Source: Candidatus Magasanikiibacteriota bacterium (GTDB lineage Bacteria > Patescibacteriota > Patescibacteriia > Magasanikbacterales > UBA10003). Taken from it: a stretch of 6,083 nucleotides of DNA. Every line of letters starts with the position of its first letter. Within the stretch, counting starts at the first letter, position 1. Shown in pieces: positions 1-5,767 of the stretch. The notes under the pieces were generated by a model. That model saw only the letters and a list, made by a program, of their open reading frames with translations. It was not told where the DNA came from and ran no database searches. The stretch covers positions 10,764 to 16,846 of the forward strand of contig JAPLWR010000029.1 of the NCBI GenBank assembly GCA_026396495.1, in the 5' to 3' direction. The position numbers and the translations under genes are program-made.

Positions 1-734
1 GGCAAGCTCCATTTATACCACTTTTCTATTAATTTCTTGGTTTCTTCCACCAATCCCATTTTAATCTGCTCCTCTACCCTTTCATCAATTCTAGAATACA
101 AAACATCCCTAGGTTGGGTTATACCAATTTGCAAAACTTCAAACAGCGTCTCTCCCCTCTTCCAATTACCAGCAAAAGACTCACCCGTAGACAAAGCAAC
201 TTCCAGCGCTCTAACCACCCGACGTTTATTTTGTAAATCAATTTTAGAAAAAGATTCAGGATCGATCTCTTGTAATTGTTTAACTAAAACTGCTAAATCT
301 TTTTTTTCTAAATCCTGACGTAAAATTAAATCTGGAGCTAATTTAGGAATATCCAAATTCTGCACAATGGCTTGAACATAAAAACCTGTGCCACCAACTA
401 AAATTGGCCAATGCCCACGATTTAAAATTTCCTTAATAATAACCAGAGCATACTCCTTAAATTCTGCCACGGAATAAACCTTATCTGGTTCTACTAAATC
501 AATTCCATAATGGATAACCCCTTCTACAAGAAAATACTCTCGGCCTTTTTCATCAACTTTTTTTTCTCCCATTACTTTAGCCGTACCAATATTCATTCCC
601 TTATAAATCTGTCTAGAATCAACCGAGATAATTTCCCCACCAAATTTTTGCGCCAAAAAAATACCTAAAGCTGTTTTTCCAGAAGCTGTCGGGCCAACTA
701 CAGTAATAATTTTAGGTAATTCTTTTTTTATCAT
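1..734 (-). CDS. miaA: tRNA dimethylallyltransferase MiaA (partial, C-terminus missing)
   Basis: This enzyme transfers the dimethylallyl group of DMAPP to N6 of A37 in tRNAs that read UNN codons, making i6A37 in the cytoplasm. Reading the minus strand from the ATG at 734-732 gives 244 open codons up to the window edge, of roughly 300 usual for the family. Visible motifs are the P-loop GPTASGKT (residues 14-21), the family signature ISVDSRQIYKGMNIGTAK (36-53), VGGTGFYVQA (113-122) and NKRRVVRALEV (169-179). The last residues (KWSL) lie just before the usual LPAM-GIGYRQ region, so only the C-terminal helices are lost. The start is fixed by an AGGA ribosome site (745-742) seven bases before the ATG, overlapping the upstream miaB stop; the gap between the genes is 9 bases. 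The gene is probably cotranscribed and translationally coupled with miaB, whose product acts on the i6A that MiaA makes. The identification is firm from the motifs. Confidence 0.96.
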   Translation of the reverse strand, partial: MIKKELPKIITVVGPTASGKTALGIFLAQKFGGEIISVDSRQIYKGMNIGTAKVMGEKKVDEKGREYFLVEGVIHYGIDLVEPDKVYSVAEFKEYALVIIKEILNRGHWPILVGGTGFYVQAIVQNLDIPKLAPDLILRQDLEKKDLAVLVKQLQEIDPESFSKIDLQNKRRVVRALEVALSTGESFAGNWKRGETLFEVLQIGITQPRDVLYSRIDERVEEQIKMGLVEETKKLIEKWYKWSL

Positions 735-741
735 AAAACTA

Positions 742-745
742 TCCT
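742..745 (-). promoter_or_regulatory. Shine-Dalgarno site of miaA, overlapping the miaB stop
   Basis: On the minus strand the sequence reads TTTAGGATAGTTTTATG. The AGGA core shares two bases with the TAG stop of miaB and lies 7 bases before the miaA ATG. This spacing is ideal for a ribosome that has just terminated on miaB, so it supports coupled translation and decides the miaA start. Confidence 0.7.
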
Positions 746-2054
746 AAATAACTAACTTCCCTCTTAACACCCACATTCCTGCCTCATCTACTTTCATTTT
801 AACAATTTTACCCACGAGTGTCTCATCGCCATTTAATTGGACAAACTTCATTTCATTATTATGACCAGAGCATAATCCGTTGTTACATTTCTCTACCAAC
901 ACTTCAATTTCTTGATTGCTAAAGATTTGATTCTTCCTTAAAACTATTTCTTCCATTAAATTTTGTAACACCCACCAACGTCTTTCTTTCTCTTCTAACA
1001 AAACATCATCCGCCATCTTAAAAGCTGGAGTGCCAGAACGTGGGCTATACTTGGCATTATATGAAATATCAAAATCAGCTTGCCTAAACAAATCTGCTGT
1101 TTGTGTAAAATCTTCAGCAGTTTCTCCTGGAAAACCCACAATAATATCCGTACCTAATGCAATCCCGGGTCGAGTTTTTTTAATTTTTGTGATAATTTCT
1201 AAATAATTTTCCCGAGTATATTTTCTATTCATTTTTGCCAAAACAGCATTACTCCCCGCCTGCACTGGTAAATGCAAATAATTAACTTGTTTAGGTAAAA
1301 TTAATGTAGCAATTACCTCATCACTCATATACTGTGGATCGGCCGCAGTATAATGTATCCACTTAATGCCCTCTATTTGATTTAATTCCCAAAGCAACGC
1401 CGCAAAATGATTTTTAAAAGGATTAAGACTAGAAAAATTTTCTGGGTCTGGTGCCTGATAATTATTAATAGTTTGGCCTAATAAAGTAATTTCTAAATAA
1501 CCTTTCTCAGCTAATTTTTTTACTTCTTCCACAATACTTTTTACCGAACGATTCCGTTCTCGGCCACGACTATAAGGAACGACGCAATAAGTACAAAAAT
1601 TATTACAGCCAGTTTGAATAGGAATAAAGGCCTGAAAATTATTAGTATACTGAGGTGCAAAATCCAAATAATCTTGAGGTAAATTTTTCTGAGGTAAAAC
1701 AACACCCAGCGCTTGAAGCATTTCTGGCAAATGTATCACATCGATAATGGGAAAAAATAAATCTGCCCCAGGTAATTTCTTGCGCATTTGATTATTTTTG
1801 TCTCGTCCTGGCATACAACCAGTAATTGCCACCACCAACCGTGGATTGGTTTTTTTAAGCTCCACCAAATTGTTAACTTCTCCAAAAACCCTATTCTCGG
1901 CACTCTGCCTCACACTACAAGTATTTAAAATAATCAAATCGGCTGTTTCCGCCCCACTGGCTTCTTCCCAACCTAACTCGCGCAAAAGACCAGCAATTCT
2001 TTCTGAATCGCTCTTATTCATCTGACAACCATAAGTGATAATATGAAATTTCAT
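744..2054 (-). CDS. miaB: tRNA-2-methylthio-N6-dimethylallyladenosine synthase MiaB
   Basis: This radical-SAM methylthiotransferase converts i6A37 of tRNA to ms2i6A37, using two iron-sulfur clusters. The 436-residue length is normal for the family. The N-terminal UPF0004 domain carries the three ligands of the auxiliary cluster: C10 (TYGCQMN), C46 (NTCSVR) and C80 (TGCM). The radical-SAM domain has C150, C154 and C157 in GCNNFCTYCVVPYSRGRE, followed by LLGQTINNYQ, LHLPVQAGSN and a TDIIVGFPGETAEDF stretch. The last 60 or so residues form the TRAM RNA-binding domain. The YGCQMN and CVVPYSRGRE motifs favour MiaB over the paralogues RimO and MtaB. The segment usually reading TTSHP is YTAADP here, a divergence of unknown effect. 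The adjacent downstream miaA supplies the substrate modification and strengthens the call. No SD precedes the ATG at 2054; a promoter lies just upstream, so translation may be leaderless. Confidence 0.97.
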   Translation of the reverse strand: MKFHIITYGCQMNKSDSERIAGLLRELGWEEASGAETADLIILNTCSVRQSAENRVFGEVNNLVELKKTNPRLVVAITGCMPGRDKNNQMRKKLPGADLFFPIIDVIHLPEMLQALGVVLPQKNLPQDYLDFAPQYTNNFQAFIPIQTGCNNFCTYCVVPYSRGRERNRSVKSIVEEVKKLAEKGYLEITLLGQTINNYQAPDPENFSSLNPFKNHFAALLWELNQIEGIKWIHYTAADPQYMSDEVIATLILPKQVNYLHLPVQAGSNAVLAKMNRKYTRENYLEIITKIKKTRPGIALGTDIIVGFPGETAEDFTQTADLFRQADFDISYNAKYSPRSGTPAFKMADDVLLEEKERRWWVLQNLMEEIVLRKNQIFSNQEIEVLVEKCNNGLCSGHNNEMKFVQLNGDETLVGKIVKMKVDEAGMWVLRGKLVI

Positions 2055-2063
2055 AGTGGTTTA

Positions 2064-2092
2064 ATTCTACTCGCTTTAGGCTTAAAAATCAA
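2064..2092 (-). promoter_or_regulatory. Candidate sigma-70 promoter of miaB-miaA
   Basis: On the minus strand a -35 box TTGATT (2092-2087) is followed by a 17-bp spacer and a -10 box TAGAAT (2069-2064). Only nine bases, TAAACCACT, separate the -10 box from the miaB ATG, so transcription would begin within a few bases of the start codon. It sits directly downstream of the terminator of the preceding gene, where a new promoter is expected. It was seen by eye and is not experimentally defined. Confidence 0.6.
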
Positions 2093-2103
2093 TGACACAA
2101 GAT

Positions 2104-2134
2104 AAAAAAAGCGCTCCCGATTACCGAAAGCGCT
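2104..2134 (-). terminator. Intrinsic terminator of the 146-residue gene
   Basis: Read on the minus strand, AGCGCT (2134-2129), a 13-base loop, and AGCGCT (2115-2110) are followed by a run of T (2109-2104). The 6-bp GC-rich stem plus U tract is a standard Rho-independent terminator, though the loop is rather long. It lies 26 bases after the TAG stop of the gene at 2161-2601 and before the miaB promoter, so it insulates the two units. On the plus strand no T run follows the stem, so it works in one direction only. Confidence 0.72.
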
Positions 2135-2160
2135 ATAGGAAAAACTGTGTTGCCAAGGGA

Positions 2161-2601
2161 CTAAACCTCGTTAGTGAGGGTATGTACGGTATTTTGGCTG
2201 GTCTTCAAAGAAAGACTGGATCTTCCCAGGTCCAGATATTGAGGAGAAAAAACCGCCCCTCTCATGAAAAAAGTCACGATCCACTTGCCTGGTTCACGAG
2301 AACCGCTGGTGGCAGGATCAATTCCAGTAAGAAATAGAGTAACCCCGTTAGGGAGAAAAGCTTCCCTTACATAATTGAAAATCCTCAGGCTAGGACCATC
2401 ATTTTCAGGTCCCGCCAAAACCAGGGAAAGCTCCTGGCCTTCAAGATAGGCTGCCAAGGGCTTAAAACGCTCGATCTCTTCCTGAAAAAATTCGGCAATG
2501 TCTAACAAAATGCCACACCCCAACAAGCAGGGAAAACGACCTTGCGGCTCAGTCACATGTGTCCGCCTAAATTCACCCAATTCATCGGGTTGAGTTCCCA
2601 T
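2161..2601 (-). CDS. Hypothetical protein, 146 residues, atypically GC-rich gene
   Basis: I do not recognise the family. The frame extends upstream to an ATG at 2646, but the start at 2601 is chosen because a strong AAGGAG ribosome site (2613-2608) lies six bases before it. The candidate -10 box also lies between the two ATGs, so the upstream ATG would not be in the transcript. The protein has no signal peptide or membrane segment. It looks alpha/beta: an acidic amphipathic helix near residues 33-46, a strand at 58-64 (LSLVLAG), a helix at 70-83, and strands at 87-94 and 106-119. Two cysteines (C25, C29) are spaced CLLGC, which alone does not prove metal binding. Four hand-counted 60-base lines gave about 42-55% GC, against 30% in a sampled line of miaB. 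Own promoter, SD and terminator make it a monocistronic unit. That it is a coding gene is well supported; its role is unknown and transfer is only an inference from composition. Confidence 0.78.
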   Translation of the reverse strand: MGTQPDELGEFRRTHVTEPQGRFPCLLGCGILLDIAEFFQEEIERFKPLAAYLEGQELSLVLAGPENDGPSLRIFNYVREAFLPNGVTLFLTGIDPATSGSREPGKWIVTFFMRGAVFSPQYLDLGRSSLSLKTSQNTVHTLTNEV

Positions 2602-2607
2602 TTTTTT

Positions 2608-2613
2608 CTCCTT
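2608..2613 (-). promoter_or_regulatory. Strong Shine-Dalgarno site deciding the 2601 start
   Basis: On the minus strand AAGGAG is followed by six A bases and then ATG. It is the best SD match in the window and shows that the internal ATG, not the one at 2646, starts the 146-residue protein. The genes on either side have no comparable site. Confidence 0.85.
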
Positions 2614-2636
2614 GAAAAAGAGCTGTTCAACATTTA

Positions 2637-2665
2637 ACCCTAACACAAAACTCTTTTTAAGTCAA
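2637..2665 (-). promoter_or_regulatory. Candidate promoter of the 146-residue gene
   Basis: On the minus strand a good -35 box TTGACT (2665-2660) is followed by a 17-bp spacer and TAGGGT (2642-2637), which matches the -10 consensus only at T1, A2 and T6. A TG two bases upstream of the -10 may help. The -35 is convincing; the -10 is weak. Confidence 0.45.
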
Positions 2666-2681
2666 GGGGGGCAGTTTTACA

Positions 2682-2710
2682 TTGACAAAACACTAAAAAT
2701 GTGATATTAT
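2682..2710 (+). promoter_or_regulatory. Near-consensus sigma-70 promoter of the 543-residue gene
   Basis: A perfect -35 TTGACA (2682-2687), an optimal 17-bp spacer and a -10 TATTAT (2705-2710, five of six consensus bases) form the best promoter in the window. The predicted transcript begins near 2717, leaving a leader of about 35 bases before the ATG at 2752. Its -35 lies 16 bp from the -35 of the divergent promoter on the other strand, so the two could compete for polymerase or share a regulator. Confidence 0.82.
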
Positions 2711-2715
2711 ATAAA

Positions 2716-2732
2716 TAAGTTATTTTAACTTA
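2716..2732 (+). other. AT-rich hairpin at the predicted 5' end of the transcript
   Basis: TAAGTTA (2716-2722) and TAACTTA (2726-2732) are perfect inverted arms of 7 bp around a TTT loop, beginning at the predicted transcription start. A hairpin at the extreme 5' end can protect an mRNA from decay, but the stem is almost all A-U and the region is very AT-rich, so it could be chance. A 12-bp palindrome TTAAAATTTTAA (2730-2741) overlaps it. Confidence 0.3.
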
Positions 2733-2751
2733 AAATTTTAATTTAAAACAT

Positions 2752-4383
2752 ATGGCACGTGGAGATACTGCAAGAAAAACTAATCCTGCGGATTTGGGTA
2801 TTCCGGATCCAGGGGCTGCTCCAGTTGAAGCACCTCAAACACCCTTAGATGCTAAATTAGGAAGAATGAGCAAAGCAGCTGAAGCTGCAAAATCTCCTGA
2901 AGGTATATTAAGCGCATTAAAAGAAGGAGATAGAAGACAAAAAGAAGGTGCAAGGGCTCGTGAAGAAAGAGAGAAACAGTCCACCCAAAAATTAACTGCA
3001 GAGCTACACGATATTGCTGAATTACTTGAGATTTTTGAAGTTTGCGAAAATTTAAACCCCAGTCTTTCTCCAGATGTATTAAATAAGGCTGTCATGGATG
3101 TACGCCGTGCTAATTTAGCTCAAGTGAAGGAAAAAGAGCAACCAGCTATTAGCAAGGTGGAAGAAAAATATGGAATTCCCCAAGGATTACTTGGAAGATA
3201 CATGGACCAAATAAAAAAAATAGGCACTAAAGATTTAACAAAAATATTTCAAAAATTTGGTGAAGGTTTGGCAAAATTATCAGAAAAAGGCCCAGTTAGC
3301 CCAACCTTAGAAGCAACAGCTGAAAAAATAGCCAAATGGTCAAAAGTAGTTACGACAGAAAGAAGCTCAAGAGACACAAAAAATGCAGAAACCCGTAATC
3401 AAGAAATACAAAATTTAATTGATTCTGTTTGGAGTGGAAAGTTAACTCCTGACGCTATTTTAGACTTAACAACACCAGAAAAAAAGATGCTTCTGGATCA
3501 CGCAACTAAATTGGCCAAGACAGAAGGCGAAGTTGGGGCAATTTTTTACCAAAAACTTGATGCTTTGGGACTTACAAAAAAAGCTAAAGAACCTGTTTCT
3601 GCACAAATGGCAGATTCACGCAATAGGTTTAATCCTAATGAAGCAAGAATGGCTTCTGGATTAGCAAGCACAAATATTAAAATTCCCGAAGGCCAAAGAA
3701 ACGCGGCCGAGTTTTTCAAAAATAGTCCTGATTTACAATCAGAATTTGCCGCAGCTGATGCAGCCGCACTTAAAGCTAGAGAGGCAGGAACCACTGAAGA
3801 AGAAACCACAAGTCAACCAGAAACAACCGCCAAAAAAGAACAAGCACCTACAACCGAAAAGGCTCCTGAGGCCCCAGCTGGTGGTTTAAAAAACTTTTTT
3901 AAAGGGATGTGGAACCGCTTAACCAAACCTGGCACCTCTGAAGAAGGAAAAACAAGGGAAAAATTAATGAAAGGGGCAGATAAAAAAATAGATAAAGCTT
4001 TTCGAGAAAAGTATCAAGCTAGAGTAAGAGAATTAAAAAAAATGGGGACTAATTTTGCAGAAGCTAGCCGTCTTGCTGGGTTAAGCGAAAAGGAAACAGA
4101 ATTAATTATTGATATTTTACAAGGAAAAGAGCTATTACTAACCTCTGAACAGAAAAAGTCTGTAGCCCAATCAAGAGAAAAAGTAATGCAATTTGCTTTA
4201 GAAAAACCATCTAATCAAGCTAGACAACAATTAGCAGATTTATATATAGATGCGGCCAAAGAGGTCAACATAGACCAAATTAGCCCAGTAGCCGCTGAAC
4301 GTTTGTGGCAAAGACAAAAGAATAGAATGCCAAGTTCTGGTAATCCTTCAGAAAGAGGCGGGACAGGCACACCTACCGTCTAA
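2752..4383 (+). CDS. Hypothetical highly charged, helical soluble protein, 543 residues
   Basis: I do not recognise the family. The protein has no signal peptide and no hydrophobic segment long enough for a membrane span, so it is probably cytoplasmic. The N-terminus (1-35) is Pro/Ala-rich and likely disordered. Residues 36-100 are charged and helical, with a coiled-coil-like run of Lys, Arg and Glu at 57-80. Residues 105-280 look helical, with PVSPTLEATAEKIAKWSK near 181. A Thr/Glu/Ala/Pro/Lys linker (about 345-377) separates this from a C-terminal helical part (378-525), and the tail (526-543) is Gly/Ser/Pro-rich. Around 435-456, the AGLS turn between two helices (G443, S445) vaguely recalls a helix-turn-helix, but the match is weak. 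There is one cysteine, C98. The ATG follows an A/U-rich leader without an SD. A near-consensus promoter and strong terminator make it a single-gene unit, perhaps well expressed. Composition matches the AT-rich neighbours, and the long open frame supports a real gene. Confidence 0.88.
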   Translation: MARGDTARKTNPADLGIPDPGAAPVEAPQTPLDAKLGRMSKAAEAAKSPEGILSALKEGDRRQKEGARAREEREKQSTQKLTAELHDIAELLEIFEVCENLNPSLSPDVLNKAVMDVRRANLAQVKEKEQPAISKVEEKYGIPQGLLGRYMDQIKKIGTKDLTKIFQKFGEGLAKLSEKGPVSPTLEATAEKIAKWSKVVTTERSSRDTKNAETRNQEIQNLIDSVWSGKLTPDAILDLTTPEKKMLLDHATKLAKTEGEVGAIFYQKLDALGLTKKAKEPVSAQMADSRNRFNPNEARMASGLASTNIKIPEGQRNAAEFFKNSPDLQSEFAAADAAALKAREAGTTEEETTSQPETTAKKEQAPTTEKAPEAPAGGLKNFFKGMWNRLTKPGTSEEGKTREKLMKGADKKIDKAFREKYQARVRELKKMGTNFAEASRLAGLSEKETELIIDILQGKELLLTSEQKKSVAQSREKVMQFALEKPSNQARQQLADLYIDAAKEVNIDQISPVAAERLWQRQKNRMPSSGNPSERGGTGTPTV

Positions 4384-4390
4384 ATAAAAC

Positions 4391-4433
4391 AATAATTAAA
4401 AACCCCTCCAAGCCGGAGGGGTTTTTAATTATT
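4391..4433. terminator. Bidirectional intrinsic terminator, perfect 19-bp stem
   Basis: Arms 4391-4409 and 4415-4433 are exact reverse complements around a 5-base loop AAGCC. The stem core ACCCCTCC/GGAGGGGT is flanked by five A on the left and five T on the right, so each strand ends its GC-rich stem with a U tract. The plus gene stops at 4383 and the minus gene at 4441, leaving exactly seven bases on each side. It therefore ends both convergent transcripts. Confidence 0.95.
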
Positions 4434-4440
4434 TAATCTC

Positions 4441-5721
4441 TTACTGATTAATGTTGATTTTTACTTTACCCATTTCTTTAGGAATAGACATAATCCAAGA
4501 TGGTGACAATTTAATTTCTGCTCTTTCAATCCAGGGTAAGGAAGAAAAATATTCTTCTACCACGGCTTTCTTTTGTCCTAAAATTTTATTTTTATCTATG
4601 ACATCTTCCAAATAACTAACTTGGGCAGAGGCTTCTTGCGTAACTTTTAATTCAGCGCTACCCGCCGTACCAATTTTGCTAAATTCTACTTGAGGTACAG
4701 AAGGTGTACCTACCACAACTTCATTTTCATTTAAAGAGCTGCGTAAATTTACACCCAAAACCTTATTCAATTCCTTTGATGAATAAAATATCCCCGTTAA
4801 TTTAACCTCGGCAGTAATTTTAAAATTTGCCACTTCTTGTCCTGCCTTAGCATCTGTCTTTATTGAAGTCACGGTATAAGTAAAAACATAAGAATCTAAA
4901 GAACTAGTAGCGTTGATTTTAATCATTTGTTCCTTACCTCTTTCCACTAATTCTTTAACAAATGGATCACTGGCCGCATTAATGGCTTCCTCTGTTAATT
5001 TCTTAACCACTTTAACTCCCCCCACCATTTTTTCTTTGCTTTCAGCAAAAATTACCTTTTGTAATTCCAAAGAAAGTCCAGGAATAGAAAACTTAGTTGG
5101 CTCAATCTCTCCCCCCAACCCTGGTTTATCAGCATAAACGTCTGATTCCACACTACCATTGGCTGGCACAACTAGATTTTTTTTCATTCTAAATAAAACA
5201 TTATCTGGAGACAAAAGTCTGGTGGTGGCGACTAATGTTTGATCCTTATTAGTTTGGTTATAAATAATCACCTTACCTACAGCTGGACTAGGAGTACCCA
5301 TTACATCCTCACCGCTTGCCTCTACTGGAATAACTTTTTCTCCATTTAAAACAGTGGAAACAACCAAACCAGGAATTTTATTTTGACCCTCGGCCTTGTC
5401 CCCTACTCCTAAAAGAAAATCTATCTTAATATTTTTAGGTTTTAAAAATAAATTTATTTCTGCCTTACCTAAGGTAAAATAAAAAACTCCTAAAATTAAA
5501 ATTACAGCAACAGATAAAAAACTTAGGGCAATAGTCCGATAAAAACGTGGGGTAGGATAAAATTCACCGGTGGCCACAATCGGCGTCTTTCCGCCAACCC
5601 CAGAAGATTCTTCTACAGGCTCAAAAAAAGGTGGAACATTAATTTCCGACTCAACAATTACTTTTTTCCTACGTGAACGGGGTGTAGTAGTACCCGTGGT
5701 TGATGTTTTGCGTGGTGGCAT
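4441..5721 (-). CDS. Single-pass membrane protein with baseplate-J-like barrel region
   Basis: The 426-residue protein has a basic cytoplasmic N-terminus (RSRRKK, 15-20), a Pro-rich stretch, one membrane span at about 62-84 (ALSFLSVAVILILGVF) and a large extracytoplasmic domain. The positive-inside rule puts the N-terminus in the cytoplasm. Residues 147-216 (AVGKVIIYNQT, TRLLSPDNVLFRMK, VVPANGSVE, then GGEIEPTKFSIPGL) resemble the J-like barrel domain named after phage baseplate J, which I recall from Patescibacteria membrane proteins. The C-terminal part (380-424: ILGQKKAVVEEYFSSLPWIE, then IKLSPSWIMSIPK) also fits that group. This assignment rests on memory of the family, not a search, and the function is unknown. 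The gene follows the PilB/GspE-like gene by 38 bases on the same strand, so envelope or pilus-linked work is plausible. No SD precedes the ATG; a weak internal promoter may exist. Confidence 0.85.
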   Translation of the reverse strand: MPPRKTSTTGTTTPRSRRKKVIVESEINVPPFFEPVEESSGVGGKTPIVATGEFYPTPRFYRTIALSFLSVAVILILGVFYFTLGKAEINLFLKPKNIKIDFLLGVGDKAEGQNKIPGLVVSTVLNGEKVIPVEASGEDVMGTPSPAVGKVIIYNQTNKDQTLVATTRLLSPDNVLFRMKKNLVVPANGSVESDVYADKPGLGGEIEPTKFSIPGLSLELQKVIFAESKEKMVGGVKVVKKLTEEAINAASDPFVKELVERGKEQMIKINATSSLDSYVFTYTVTSIKTDAKAGQEVANFKITAEVKLTGIFYSSKELNKVLGVNLRSSLNENEVVVGTPSVPQVEFSKIGTAGSAELKVTQEASAQVSYLEDVIDKNKILGQKKAVVEEYFSSLPWIERAEIKLSPSWIMSIPKEMGKVKININQ

Positions 5722-5737
5722 AAGACAAAGATCAATT

Positions 5738-5767
5738 ATTTTAAAATATAAAAAATTTATTACTCAA
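5738..5767 (-). promoter_or_regulatory. Weak candidate promoter upstream of the J-like gene
   Basis: On the minus strand TTGAGT (5767-5762), an 18-bp spacer and TAAAAT (5743-5738) precede the ATG at 5721, placing a start site about ten bases from it. The -35 lies in the last codons of the upstream gene. The AT-rich context makes chance matches likely, and readthrough from the upstream gene would explain expression as well. Confidence 0.3.

Noticed and set aside
37..318. Plus-strand open frame of 93 codons
   Set aside because: It lies entirely antisense to miaA, whose family motifs are unmistakable; the Ser/Thr-rich translation is typical of a shadow frame.
2110..2134. Direct repeat of AGCGCT as a protein-binding site or mobile element end
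   Set aside because: AGCGCT is self-complementary and is followed by a T run on the minus strand just after a stop codon, which a terminator explains fully.
2092..2337. Plus-strand open frame of 81 codons between miaB and the 543-residue gene
   Set aside because: It has no SD, runs through the terminator stem, and is antisense to the better supported 146-residue gene, which has an SD, terminator and sensible protein composition.
2602..2646. Extended start at 2646 for the 146-residue protein
   Set aside because: No ribosome site precedes it, the candidate -10 box lies between the two ATGs, and the ATG at 2601 has a strong AAGGAG.
4055..4120. Helix-turn-helix DNA-binding domain in the 543-residue protein
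   Set aside because: The AGLS turn is suggestive, but the usual Ala at position 5 and the hydrophobic residue at position 15 relative to the turn Gly are replaced by Ser and Thr, so the call is not supported.
4441..5721. Prophage or contractile-injection baseplate origin for the J-like protein
   Set aside because: It has a membrane anchor and basic cytoplasmic tail, and no tail, sheath, terminase or integrase gene is nearby; only a domain resemblance is seen.
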